Shown here: positions 43,506 through 53,145 of the stretch, piece by piece
Layout: each line of letters starts with the position of its first letter
Position numbering within the stretch: position 1 is the stretch's first letter
Source of the DNA: Camelimonas fluminis
Lineage (GTDB): Bacteria; Pseudomonadota; Alphaproteobacteria; Rhizobiales; Beijerinckiaceae
NCBI RefSeq assembly: GCF_014656355.1
Contig: NZ_BNCG01000001.1
Coordinates: forward strand, 363,262-427,261
Direction: 5' to 3'
DNA length: 64,000 nucleotides
Notes under the pieces: generated by a model
Seen by the model: the letters and a program-made list of their open reading frames with translations, nothing else
Databases searched by the model: none
What the model was told of the DNA's origin: nothing
Position numbers and translations under genes: made by a program

Positions 43506-45557
43506 ATGACGAGGCGGCCGCGGGGGCGGTGGCGCAACCCCCTGTGTAAGGAACTGTTTTTTGGCGCGGCCCTGGCTTCGGCCGCCGCGCCTGTCGCGAC
43601 CCTCGGGCTGACCGCTGCGGCGTCGGATGCGCGCGCCTTCGATTTCTTCGGGCTGTTCGGTGACAAAAAGCCGGAGCCGGTCGCTGACGCCGTGACCTAT
43701 GAGGTCAAATTCAAGGCGGATGACCACAGGTCGCTGGCCAACGCCATGCAAAGCGCTTCGACGCTTTACCGCTTGCGGAAGGATGCGCCGCCGGACGGCA
43801 TGGCGCTGGCGCAGCGCGCCGCCATCGATCTGGCGCCGATTGTCGACGCCATGTGGGCCGAGGGCTTTTACGACGCCGCTGTCAGCATCGACATCGCAGG
43901 CGTGAAGCTGCAATTGCCGGTGAGCGAGGCGACGTTGCAGGCGGCCTGCCGCGCCGCCGGCGCCATGCGCGGCCGTCAGGTTGTTCCCGTTACGGTCAGC
44001 GTCAATCCGGGCGAGCAATTCACCCTGTCGTCAGTGGACGTGAAAGACGCCCGAGGGCAGAGTCTGACGCGCGCCGGGCTGCCCGCAAACGTGCTGAAAA
44101 TTGGCGATGGCGGCCCTGCGCGGGCCGGCGATCTGCGCGCCGCCAGCGCCCGCGCCGTCGACTGGTATCGCGGCCAGTCGTATCCGCTGGCAAAGGGCGT
44201 CGACATCGCAGCGACCGTCAATCACGACACCCGCACCATGGCGGCGACGATTGTCGTCTCGCCAGGGCAGAAAGCCCCGATCGGCGAGGTCGAGGTGCGC
44301 AACGCCGGCGGCGCCAGACCTGGGGATGGCCCCACGGTTGATCCGCGCGTCATCCGCTCCTTCATTTATCTGGAGCCGGGCGAGCCCTATTCGCCGAAGA
44401 AACTGGCGGACACGCGCCGTTCGCTCACCCAGCTTCCCATACTCGGCGGCGTGCGGGTCACCACGCCGGACCGGCTCGACGCTGAGGGGCGCATCCCGGT
44501 TTTCGTCGACGTAACGGAGCGGCTGCCCCGCGTCATTGGTTTTTCCGCCGGCTACTCCACGGTGGACGGTCCGAACCTGCGCGCCTATTGGGAGCACCGC
44601 AACCTGTTCGGCGGCGCCGAGCAACTGCGACTTGAAGGCAGCATCTTCGTCGCGCCGCGCAATGACGGCACCCGTCGCAAGGGCGTCGCGGATCTCAATG
44701 AAGGCGATTTCGGCGGCCGTTTTCGCGCGACTTTCATCAAGCCGGCGCTGGGCGGCACGCGCAACGACCTGATCGTCGAGGCCATGGCCGAGCGCGACCG
44801 CACTGGCGGCGACCGCTATGGCGGCTATACCGTGCGCGACGTGCAGGCGACGGCGTCGATCCGGCATCGCATCAGCGACGTGTTTTCCGTTCAGGGCGGC
44901 CTGAAGGTCGAGCGCGGCCAGACCAGCGACGTGCTGTCGTCAATCGACTACACCCTGGTCGGAACGCCGGTGTCGGTGACCTATGACTCCACGGACAACC
45001 CGCTTGACGCCACCCGGGGCTTCAAGGTCGTGGCTTCGGCGACGCCATACCCGTCGTTCCTCGGCTCGACGGTGAATTTCACCGAAGGAAAGCTGTCGGC
45101 CTCCACCTACTATGCGGTCGATGAAGATGCGCGCATCGTGCTCGCCGGGCGGGTGACCATCGGCATGCTCGGCGGTCCCAGGCTCAGCGAAATTCCTGCG
45201 AACCACCGTTTTTATGCTGGCGGCGCCTCATCGGTGCGCGGCTACCGGTTGAACTCGCTTGGTCCCCAGGACGGCAGGTTTGGCTTTGTTGTCGGCGGGC
45301 GCAGCCTGCTGACGATGAATCTGGAGGCGCGCATCAAGGTGACCGACACCATCGGCGTCGTGCCATTTTTCGACGCGGGCAATGCCTTTGACAGCACCAC
45401 GCCGCACCTGAAGGACAGGCTTTACAAATCGGCGGGCATCGGCCTGCGATATTACACGCCAATCGGCCCGATCCGCGCCGATTTCGCCTTCCCGCTCGAC
45501 CGGCGCAAGGGTGACAGGCCGGTCAGCATGTACATCAGCATAGGGCAGTCGTTCTGA
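43506..45557 (+). CDS. tamA: TamA-like outer-membrane translocation/assembly protein (Omp85 family)
   Basis: The 683-residue protein has a signal peptide (about 1-44), POTRA-type periplasmic repeats to about residue 340 (for example IGEVEVRNAGG and IRSFIYLEPGEPYSPKKL), and a C-terminal Omp85 beta-barrel. The barrel shows the RGF-like DATRGFKVVASATPY segment, YAGGASSVRGYRLNSLGP and a terminal Phe in MYISIGQSF. TamA works with inner-membrane TamB to insert outer-membrane proteins and move lipids. It is about 100 residues longer than E. coli TamA. ATG 43506 has GGAGA upstream. Its TGA overlaps the tamB ATG, so the pair is translationally coupled. Confidence 0.93.
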   Translation: MTRRPRGRWRNPLCKELFFGAALASAAAPVATLGLTAAASDARAFDFFGLFGDKKPEPVADAVTYEVKFKADDHRSLANAMQSASTLYRLRKDAPPDGMALAQRAAIDLAPIVDAMWAEGFYDAAVSIDIAGVKLQLPVSEATLQAACRAAGAMRGRQVVPVTVSVNPGEQFTLSSVDVKDARGQSLTRAGLPANVLKIGDGGPARAGDLRAASARAVDWYRGQSYPLAKGVDIAATVNHDTRTMAATIVVSPGQKAPIGEVEVRNAGGARPGDGPTVDPRVIRSFIYLEPGEPYSPKKLADTRRSLTQLPILGGVRVTTPDRLDAEGRIPVFVDVTERLPRVIGFSAGYSTVDGPNLRAYWEHRNLFGGAEQLRLEGSIFVAPRNDGTRRKGVADLNEGDFGGRFRATFIKPALGGTRNDLIVEAMAERDRTGGDRYGGYTVRDVQATASIRHRISDVFSVQGGLKVERGQTSDVLSSIDYTLVGTPVSVTYDSTDNPLDATRGFKVVASATPYPSFLGSTVNFTEGKLSASTYYAVDEDARIVLAGRVTIGMLGGPRLSEIPANHRFYAGGASSVRGYRLNSLGPQDGRFGFVVGGRSLLTMNLEARIKVTDTIGVVPFFDAGNAFDSTTPHLKDRLYKSAGIGLRYYTPIGPIRADFAFPLDRRKGDRPVSMYISIGQSF

Positions 45558-48500
45558 TGATCCGGTTCATCAAAATCCGGTCGTTTCGCCAGGCCCTTTT
45601 TCTGGTTCCGGTGGTGCTGCTGGCGCTGGGCGCGCTGGCGTGGGTGCTGGCGCCGGAAGATGTCCGTTCGGACGATTCCGAGCGCACCGTGCTGGGCGAC
45701 CTGATTTCCCGCGTGCTGTCGACCGATAACGCCACCGTCTCGGTGGGAGCGGTGGAGGGCGCGCTCTCGTCTGACGCGACGATCCGTAACGTGGTGATTT
45801 CCGATCGCCAGGGGCCGTGGCTGCGTCTGAACGAGGCCCGGCTGATCTGGCGGCGGCTGGCGTTGCTGTCGGGCCGGCTGGAGATTGACCGCCTGGAGAT
45901 TGGCAAGCTGGAGCTGATCCGCCGGCCTGTTCCCCCCGAGCGCGAGGTTGCGCCGGCCAGCGATGAGCCGCTGTTGCCGCAACTGCCGGTGGAAGTGATT
46001 GTCAGGGCGTTCCAGCTCAAGGATCTGTCCCTGGGCGAAGCCTTCGCGGGCGTCGCGGCGCAGATCGGCGCCGATGGCGAGGCGCGGCTTGGCGATCCGG
46101 CCCAGGGCCTGAACTTCCGGCTGGAAGCGAAGCGTCTCGACGCGCCGGGGCAATTCAACGCGCGGGTGACGTTCACGCCCGCCGACAAGAACCTGAAAGT
46201 GCAGTTGCACGCCAACGAGCCGGCGGGCGGCCTGGTGGCGCGGCTGGCCTCCATCCCCGGCCTGCCGCCGATGAAACTTGATGTGGATGGCGCGGGTCCG
46301 CTGGACGGCTTCACGGCCAATCTGAACTTTGACGGCGGTCCGGACCTGTCCGCGCGCGGTTCGGCAAAGCTGACGCAGCAGGATCCTGATCAGCAAAAGG
46401 TTTCAGGTGGTGGTCGCGTGCTGGCGCTGGACATGGACGCGCGTGTTTCGGGGGTGCTTCCGGCGCCGGTGGCGCCGGTGTTCGCCGGCGACACCAGGCT
46501 CGGTGGGCGCATCTTCCTCAATAGCGACGGCGCCTTCTGGCTTGACGACCTGGCGGTGCAGGCCGAGGCGGCCCGCCTGTCGATCACTGGCGGCATGACC
46601 TCCGGCAAGCAGCTCGACGTCAAGGTGTTGGCTGGCGCCGTCCCCAATGACGGCGGCGTGCTGCGCACCGGCAACGCCGAGATCGGCAAGCTGGATTTCA
46701 CCGCGCGCATTACCGGCCAGCCCTCCATGCCGACGGTGAAGGCAAGCCTTGAACTGGCCAAAGCCAAATTGCCGACAGGCAGCATCGCCTCCGCCAGGGC
46801 AACGCTGGACGCCGAGCCCACCGGCGTGATTGGCGAACGCGGCACGCGCCTCAACGTACAGGCCGACGCCACTGCGGCCGGCGTCGCCCTGGCCGACAAG
46901 GGGCTCGACGCGGCGATCGGCGACAAGGTCACCCTGACGTTGCGGGCGGCGCTTGGGCGTTACGGCACGGCTCACGTGGACGTGTTCAACGTGGCCACCG
47001 CCTCCGGCGCGGTCGATTTCAAGGGCGTCGCCGGCAGTCGCCGGCTGGATGGCCTGCTGTCGGCGAAAGTTCCAGATCTGGCCCGCCTGCGCCTGCTCAC
47101 CGGCATGCGGCTCAGCGGCGCGCTTGATCTGGGCGCCAAACTCACCGGCGAGCCGCGCTTCAACCGCATTCGCGCCGAACTGAATGGCGGCGCGCGCGAT
47201 CTGGGCACGGGCATCGAGGCCGTTGACGGGCTGAGCGGCGGCCGCGTGACGCTCACAGGCGCGGTGGAGATGGCGCCGCGCGGCGGCTTCGGTTTCGACA
47301 ACCTGACGCTTGCGGGGGCGCACGCGACCATGCGCGTCAATGGTCAGGCGCGGGAAGACCAGTCCGCCATCGAGGCAATGGCGAGCATCGCCGACCTGCG
47401 CTACGCCGACCGTCGCATGACCGGCAAGGGCGAGCTTCAGGCCAGCCTGACCGGACCGCTGACCCGGCCTGACGCCGCCGCGACGCTCAGCATCCGCGAC
47501 GGCTCCATGCTGGGGCGTCCGGCGCCGCTGCTGCAACTGGTGGTGAAGGCCACGGATCTCACCGGCAATCTGGTCGCCAACGCCAGCCTCAGCGGCGAGC
47601 TTGATCGCAAGCCGCTGAAGGGCGCCGTCGAGGCGGCGCGTCTTGCCGCCGGCGGCTGGGACATCCGGGGGCTGGATTTCGCCATGGGATCCGTCACCGC
47701 CCAGGGCGCGGTCGCGATCGACGCCGCCAATCTGGCGAAGGGGCGGCTCACCGTGCGCGCCGCCAACCTGGATGATGTTTCAGCCCTCGCCCTGCGCCAG
47801 CTCGCCGGACAGTTCAACGCCGACCTGACCCTGGAGAGCGTCGATGGCGGCCAGAATGTCGCCGTGCGGGCGGATGGCGCGCGCATGCGCATTGGCGACA
47901 TCAGGGCGGATCGCCTGAACGCCGATCTGCGGGCCAATGACGTTCTGCGCCGGCCCTCTGCGGATGGCTTCGTCAATATCGACAATGCCGTCGTCGGCGG
48001 CCAGCCCATGTCCCGCGCCCGGCTGGAGGCGCGCGGCGCCGGCGCCGCCACCGACATCACCCTGGCGGCGGTGGCCGCAGGCTTCGATCTGGACGCGAAG
48101 GCGCGGTTGACGCCGGGGGACCAGACGCGCGTCGACGTATCCAGTTTCACCGCGCGTCGTGGCGCGCACCGCATCGCCCTGGCCGGGCCGGCGAGCCTCG
48201 TCGTCGTGGATGGCGGCGTCGATATCCGCCAGCTGGCTGTGGCGCTGGGCAGTGGGCGGCTGACAGCCCAGGGCAGGGTGGGCAGGACGCTGGACCTCAA
48301 CATTGGCGCCAGGGCCGTGCCGCTGTCCGTCGCCGAGATTTTCTCGCCAGGCCTTGGCCTCGCAGGCGTGCTGGAGGGCGAGGCGACAGTCAAGGGAACG
48401 TCGCTGGCGCCTTCCGGGCGGTGGCGGATCAATCTGACTGGCGTCTCGGCCGCAGCGGCGCGCTCGGCCGGCCTGCCGGCGGCGACAATGACCGCCAGCG

Positions 48501-49909
48501 GCGTCCTGGACGGCGCCGGGCGCACCTCGCTGAATGCGACGGTGACAGCCGGCCGGGTCGCTGATCTGCGTATATCCGGTAGCGCCCCGCTTGATCCGGG
48601 CGGCCGCCTTGACGTGGGCGTCCGCGGGCGGGTGGATCTGGGCGTGGCCAACGTCCAGCTCGCGCCGGCTGGCCGGCGTCTCACGGGCGCGGCCAACCTC
48701 GACATCCGGGTGGGCGGCTCGGCGACGCACCCGCAGATAACCGGCGGCGGCGGGTTGTCTGGCGGAGCTTTCTCCGACGCTGTCACCGGCGTGCGCCTGA
48801 CCAATATCAACGGCCAGATTACCGCGCGTGGCCAGGAAATCGTCGTGCAGCGCATCGCCGCCTCCACGCCCAATGGCGGCTCCCTGTCCGTCACCGGCAA
48901 TGTGCGGGTGGACCCGGCCGCCGGTTTTCCCGGCTCGTTCCGGATTACCGGCTCCAACGCCCTGCTGATGAACGATGGCATGGCGCGCGCCGCTGTCGAC
49001 CTGAACATGACCGCAGCCGGGCCGCTGGCCTCCCGGCCGCGCATTGGCGGAACCATCAGCATCCGCTCGCTCAATATCAGTGTCCCCAACCAGTTGCCCG
49101 GTTCGCTGCGTCCGCTGGCCAACGTCTGGCAAATCGCGCCGACCCCACAGGCGAAGGCGCGCCTCGCGCTCGAGCAGCGCGTCCGCGTCCAGGGCGCCCG
49201 CTCCGCTCCGTTTGACGCGGTTCTCGATCTGGTTGTGACGTCGCAGAACACGATTCAGGTGAGCGGGCGGGGCATCAACGCGGTGCTGGGCGGCCAGTTG
49301 CGCATCGCCGGAACCATGTCGGCGCCGGCGCCGACGGGCGGCTTCACCATGCGCAGCGGCAGCTTCGATCTTGGCTCGCAGACGCTCGATTTCACCCGGG
49401 GCCAGGTCACATTCAGCGGCTCGCTGAGCCCGGAACTGGATTTCATCGCCGAGACCATCGCCGGCGGCGTGACGGCGCGGATCCAGATATCCGGTCCGGC
49501 CAGCGATCCGGCGTTTGATTTCAGCTCCAGCCCGGCGATGTCCAGGGAAGAGGTGATCTCGCGCATCCTGTTCGGTCAGTCGGCTGGCGAACTGTCCGGT
49601 CTTGAGGCGCTGCAACTGGCGCAGATCGCCGCCCAGTTCTCGGGCGACGGCGACAGCGCATTCGACAGTCTGCGCCGGACCCTTGGCCTCGGCGGCTCGG
49701 ACATGGACGGCGACAGCAACCAGGGCTTCCTGGCCAGGGCGAGCCGGGCGCTCGGCAAGCGCATCCGTTTCAGCGTCAAGCCGGGCACCTCGCCGGAAAC
49801 CACTGGCCTTGGCGTCAATGTCAACGTCACGCGTCACATCCGCGTTCAGGGTCTCGTTGGGGCGACCGGCAACACCTCGGTGAATATCGGCGCCGAGTGG
49901 GAATACTGA
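45557..49909 (+). CDS. tamB: TamB-like translocation/assembly module protein
   Basis: TamB is a very long inner-membrane-anchored protein that spans the periplasm as a lipid-lined beta-taco and cooperates with TamA. The 1450-residue product has one N-terminal membrane segment (about 10-30), then a long series of beta-rich repeats, and the conserved C-terminal DUF490 domain over about the last 350 residues. That domain includes GGQLRIAGTMSAPAPTGGF, FDFSSSPAMSREEVISRILFGQS and a final VQGLVGATGNTSVNIGAEWEY, read in blocks. Its ATG shares the last base of the tamA stop codon. Length is somewhat above the E. coli protein. Confidence 0.94.
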   Translation: MIRFIKIRSFRQALFLVPVVLLALGALAWVLAPEDVRSDDSERTVLGDLISRVLSTDNATVSVGAVEGALSSDATIRNVVISDRQGPWLRLNEARLIWRRLALLSGRLEIDRLEIGKLELIRRPVPPEREVAPASDEPLLPQLPVEVIVRAFQLKDLSLGEAFAGVAAQIGADGEARLGDPAQGLNFRLEAKRLDAPGQFNARVTFTPADKNLKVQLHANEPAGGLVARLASIPGLPPMKLDVDGAGPLDGFTANLNFDGGPDLSARGSAKLTQQDPDQQKVSGGGRVLALDMDARVSGVLPAPVAPVFAGDTRLGGRIFLNSDGAFWLDDLAVQAEAARLSITGGMTSGKQLDVKVLAGAVPNDGGVLRTGNAEIGKLDFTARITGQPSMPTVKASLELAKAKLPTGSIASARATLDAEPTGVIGERGTRLNVQADATAAGVALADKGLDAAIGDKVTLTLRAALGRYGTAHVDVFNVATASGAVDFKGVAGSRRLDGLLSAKVPDLARLRLLTGMRLSGALDLGAKLTGEPRFNRIRAELNGGARDLGTGIEAVDGLSGGRVTLTGAVEMAPRGGFGFDNLTLAGAHATMRVNGQAREDQSAIEAMASIADLRYADRRMTGKGELQASLTGPLTRPDAAATLSIRDGSMLGRPAPLLQLVVKATDLTGNLVANASLSGELDRKPLKGAVEAARLAAGGWDIRGLDFAMGSVTAQGAVAIDAANLAKGRLTVRAANLDDVSALALRQLAGQFNADLTLESVDGGQNVAVRADGARMRIGDIRADRLNADLRANDVLRRPSADGFVNIDNAVVGGQPMSRARLEARGAGAATDITLAAVAAGFDLDAKARLTPGDQTRVDVSSFTARRGAHRIALAGPASLVVVDGGVDIRQLAVALGSGRLTAQGRVGRTLDLNIGARAVPLSVAEIFSPGLGLAGVLEGEATVKGTSLAPSGRWRINLTGVSAAAARSAGLPAATMTASGVLDGAGRTSLNATVTAGRVADLRISGSAPLDPGGRLDVGVRGRVDLGVANVQLAPAGRRLTGAANLDIRVGGSATHPQITGGGGLSGGAFSDAVTGVRLTNINGQITARGQEIVVQRIAASTPNGGSLSVTGNVRVDPAAGFPGSFRITGSNALLMNDGMARAAVDLNMTAAGPLASRPRIGGTISIRSLNISVPNQLPGSLRPLANVWQIAPTPQAKARLALEQRVRVQGARSAPFDAVLDLVVTSQNTIQVSGRGINAVLGGQLRIAGTMSAPAPTGGFTMRSGSFDLGSQTLDFTRGQVTFSGSLSPELDFIAETIAGGVTARIQISGPASDPAFDFSSSPAMSREEVISRILFGQSAGELSGLEALQLAQIAAQFSGDGDSAFDSLRRTLGLGGSDMDGDSNQGFLARASRALGKRIRFSVKPGTSPETTGLGVNVNVTRHIRVQGLVGATGNTSVNIGAEWEY

Positions 49910-50314
49910 TCGCCGCGACGGCGGCTGCCGGGGCGCCATCGCGTTTTGCATGCGGCGACCTTCCGCCGGCGTCGGGCTTCCGGGCAGGAGGCTCACGTAA
50001 GGAGCGGGTCCCCAGGTCATGGGTTCGCCAGTTTTGCGTTCAGAAATTTCTGGCGGCCGGCAATAAATGTTGCCGGTCCGTTGACGCGCTACTATTGTCC
50101 CCAGGTTTTCACAATTTGGTGAAGCGCTGATTTGCCAGCCGCGTGATTGCGGGAAGCGCCGTCAGAGGCGGCGCTTCGGGAAAATCGGCGGGCAAACCGG
50201 CCAGCTTCCGGCGCTCGCGGCCGAAGCAGGGACCCGGATTGTTATCCTGCCCGCAGGGAGCGTCCGACGCCTGCAGGCAGTTGGAAACATGGCGCGGTGT
50301 TTGGGGAGCGACGG
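49910..50314. other. 405-bp intergenic region, no gene supported
   Basis: The region follows tamB and precedes a small secreted-protein gene whose promoter it must contain. Overlapping frames on both strands lack support, and no clear terminator is visible after tamB. Confidence 0.45.
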
Positions 50315-50698
50315 ATGAAGCGTTGGGCGATCTTCTGTGTGGTCGCGGGCATGGCGGTCCCGGTCGCTTCTGCGGCTTCGGCGCAGTCGCTTCCCGCATA
50401 CCAGGCCAATGCGACCTGGAATTTTCCCGGGGCGATCACCCGGTACAATGACCCGCTCGGCGCGCCGCGCAACGTCTGTTTCAGCGCGGCGGCGTTGCAT
50501 CGCTGGTGCCGCGTGTTCGTGACGGCGTCCGCCGGACCGTGCGTTTGTGGCGCCGCAGCCGATGGCCGCGGGGTTTTCGCCGGTACGCTGATCACCGACG
50601 CGCAGCTTTACGAGTTGATTGGCGAGGACGTGAAGCAGGCCGAGGTTGGAGCCAATGGCCGCCGCGTCGCCAATTCCCGGAATTACAACGGCTACTAA
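50315..50698 (+). CDS. small secreted protein, hypothetical
   Basis: The 127-residue protein has a clear Sec signal peptide (MKRWAIFCVVAGMAVPVASAASAQS) with cleavage after an Ala-Ser-Ala region. The mature part of about 100 residues contains four cysteines (NVCFSAA, HRWCRVF, PCVCGAA) that could form disulfides in the periplasm. I do not recognise the family. ATG 50315 has GGGAG 6 bases upstream. It is followed directly by a copy of repeat family A. Confidence 0.7.
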   Translation: MKRWAIFCVVAGMAVPVASAASAQSLPAYQANATWNFPGAITRYNDPLGAPRNVCFSAAALHRWCRVFVTASAGPCVCGAAADGRGVFAGTLITDAQLYELIGEDVKQAEVGANGRRVANSRNYNGY

Positions 50699-50707
50699 CG
50701 CCGCTGC

Positions 50708-50813
50708 CCGGAGCGCTTTCCGACCAGATGGAATCGTCTGGTCGATCAGAATTCGCTCAAAACAAGGGAAACTGGAGCCATCCCCGATCCATGTAGATCG
50801 GGGATGGCTCCAG
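50708..50813 (+). repeat. dispersed palindromic repeat family A, copy 2
   Basis: It starts CCGGAGCGCTTTCCGACCAG, contains GATCAGAATTCGCTCAAAAC and ends with an 18-bp perfect stem, CTGGAGCCATCCCCGATC (50772-50789) and its complement (50796-50813), around a 6-base loop. A smaller inverted repeat GACCAGA/TCTGGTC lies in its left half. It sits 10 bases after the secreted-protein stop. Confidence 0.8.
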
Positions 50814-51020
50814 GGGAATGTAAGCGTTTTCGGTCATCGCTGACGCATTGGGCCCGCGCGTGTCGCGGGCATTCGCGTATTTGCGCCTGGCTGGCCGTGG
50901 ACCGTTCGGGGGCGGACCGCTGCGTCACTGGCCGGAGCGGGCCTGACGTCAGGCGCGCGGCCACAATGATGAGCGCGCGCCACCTGTTGGCAAGAGGCGG
51001 CGCGGCTCAGGAGGCCGGGC
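50814..51020. other. short intergenic region between convergent genes
   Basis: This 207-bp stretch lies between the repeat element and the end of the dehydratase gene. Nothing recognisable is present. Confidence 0.4.
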
Positions 51021-52970
51021 TCAGGAAGCGGCTTGAGGGGCCAGTTCCGGCGTCGCCGGGAAGGTCGGCAGCGCCGTGTGGATGACGCCGTAGACCTTGG
51101 ATTTTTCGCCGCGCGTCACCGCTCCGGCGAGGGCGTCCAGACAACGTTCCAGCTCATTGATATCCGGGAAGCTTGGGTCGGCGGCGATAATGCCTGGCAG
51201 GTTGACGTCGCGGGTGGCTTCGCCGTCGTCGAGCACGATTTCCTCAAGACGCTCGCCGGGGCGCATGCCGCTGAACACGATGTCGATGTCGACGTTGGGT
51301 CGCAAGCCGGCCATCTCGATCATGCGCGTGGCCAGATCGAGGATTTTGACCGGCCGGCCCATGTTGAGCACATAGATCGAGGTGCCCTTGTCCGGGTCGT
51401 CGATGGCGTGGAACGACGCCACAACCACCAGATCGCAGGCCTCCGGGATGGTCATGAAAAACCGCACCATGTCCGGATGGGTGACGGTGACTGGCCCGCC
51501 CTTGTCGATCTGCTCGCGAAACTTGGGCACGACCGAACCGTTTGAGCCCAGCACATTGCCGAAGCGCACCACGACAAGACGCGTCAGGCGCGCCGCCTCC
51601 GGATCGCTGGTCGCGCCGTTGCGCGCCGCCAGTTCAGCGTCCTTGGCCTGAACGTACATTTCCGCCAGACGCTTGGTGGCGCCGAGGATCGACACCGGCT
51701 TCACCGCCTTGTCGGTGGAGATCATCACAAAGGCTTCGGCGCCGCAGGCAATGGCGGCGTCGGCGGCGTTCATGGCGCCGAAGACGTTGGTGCGCACGCC
51801 CTCGCTCCAGTCCTTCTCCAGGTAATGGACATGCTTGAGCGCGGCGGCGTGATAGACGATCTGCGGCCGGTATTCACCGAGAATGGCGAACAGCCGGTCG
51901 CGATCGCGGACGTCGCAGATGCGGCCGACCGGGTTGCAGCCCGGGACCCGGCCCAGGTCTTCGAGAATCGCGTGCAGCGCCGGTTCGGAATTTTCCAGGA
52001 TCAGGATATCCGTGGCGCCGAAGCGGGCGAGGCGACGGGCCAGTTCGCCGCCGATGGAGCCGCCGCCGCCGGTGATGGCGATGCGCCGGTGCGCCGCCAG
52101 CGAGGTGATGGTGGCCTCGTCAATGCTGATCGCCGGGCGCAACAGCAGGTCTTCCATGGAGATGGGCGCGAGCCGGGCGGAAACGTTCTGCGCGCCTTCG
52201 TCCAGTCCCTGGGTGCGCAGCACCTCCACGCCAAAGCGGCGGGCGGTGGTGAGGATGGTCCCCGGGTTGACCTCGTCGGCGAGGGCCGAGGGGGCCATGA
52301 CCACGATGGCGGGGGCCTGGTCGCGGGCGGCGAGGCCCTGCATGACGCTGGCCAGGTCGTTGAAACCGCCGAGCACCCGAATGTCGCGGATCGACTGGCC
52401 GGCGTCCGCGCCGTGGCGGCTGAGGGCGCCGACCGGGCGCAGCCGCGACAGGGCGCCCTGCTCGATGCCGCGCAGGATCGCTTCGATCTCGATGCCGGTT
52501 CCCAAAATCAGCGCGGCGTCGCGCTTGCTGGCCGGGGAGGCCGAGGTGAGCTGTCGCTGCTTAAGGGCCCGGTAGGCGACGCGCGGCGCAGCCAGCAGCA
52601 GCATTTCCAGCAGGCAGAACAGCAGAATCCAGCCGCGCCCGAAAAAGTTTTTGCCGAGCAGATCGGGGTGCGACACCACGGTGTCGAACACCAGCAGCAC
52701 CAGCGAGAGGGCCAGCGACGCCTTGGCGATCTTGATGATGTCCGGCAGCGAGGTGAAGCGCCACTTCGACTGGGGCAGGCGCACCGCGAGAAACACCAGC
52801 GCCGCCACCGGCAGCACGCCGGCCAGAATCAGCGGCAGATCATGCAGATAGACGCCAAGACGCTGGTCCTGAAACCGCAGAAAGAAGGCAAGCGCCGTCG
52901 CGCCAGCGGTGACGACGAGATCCGCCGTCAGGTTCAGCAGGATGGTCCTGATCGCGCGTCGCGACGCCAT
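51021..52970 (-). CDS. membrane-bound NDP-sugar 4,6-dehydratase (CapD/WbpM/PglF type)
   Basis: The 649-residue protein has four N-terminal membrane segments (about 10-32, 45-64, 84-100, 112-130), a CoA-binding-like middle domain (LILGTGIEIEAIL), and a C-terminal short-chain dehydrogenase domain. The latter shows the NAD motif ITGGGGSIGGEL, YHAAALKHVHYLE, the catalytic segment MISTDKAVKPVSILGATKR and RFGNVLGSNGSVVPKFREQI, read in blocks. Such enzymes convert UDP-GlcNAc to the 4-keto-6-deoxy sugar, the entry to bacillosamine- or QuiNAc-type sugars in surface polysaccharides. The ATG at 52970 has GGAG upstream. A nucleotide-sugar epimerase lies upstream on the same strand. Confidence 0.92.
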   Translation of the reverse strand: MASRRAIRTILLNLTADLVVTAGATALAFFLRFQDQRLGVYLHDLPLILAGVLPVAALVFLAVRLPQSKWRFTSLPDIIKIAKASLALSLVLLVFDTVVSHPDLLGKNFFGRGWILLFCLLEMLLLAAPRVAYRALKQRQLTSASPASKRDAALILGTGIEIEAILRGIEQGALSRLRPVGALSRHGADAGQSIRDIRVLGGFNDLASVMQGLAARDQAPAIVVMAPSALADEVNPGTILTTARRFGVEVLRTQGLDEGAQNVSARLAPISMEDLLLRPAISIDEATITSLAAHRRIAITGGGGSIGGELARRLARFGATDILILENSEPALHAILEDLGRVPGCNPVGRICDVRDRDRLFAILGEYRPQIVYHAAALKHVHYLEKDWSEGVRTNVFGAMNAADAAIACGAEAFVMISTDKAVKPVSILGATKRLAEMYVQAKDAELAARNGATSDPEAARLTRLVVVRFGNVLGSNGSVVPKFREQIDKGGPVTVTHPDMVRFFMTIPEACDLVVVASFHAIDDPDKGTSIYVLNMGRPVKILDLATRMIEMAGLRPNVDIDIVFSGMRPGERLEEIVLDDGEATRDVNLPGIIAADPSFPDINELERCLDALAGAVTRGEKSKVYGVIHTALPTFPATPELAPQAAS

Positions 52971-53145
52971 GGTGCTCCCCGGATGCGCCGACAAACGGCG
53001 AAACTGTGCTGTACGACATAGAACATGATGCGCGCGCACGAAACCGGCGATGGCGCCCGGCGCACGTCAAATCACGCGTCCACCCGGTGAGAAATGGTTT
53101 TCGCGGCCATACCAGGGCGGATGCAGGGCTTGCGGGCGATGCTGG

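Noticed and set aside
47437-50020. Two long minus-strand frames opposite tamB
   Set aside because: tamB continues from TamA with a coupled start and a recognisable DUF490 end; the antisense frames lack any family feature.
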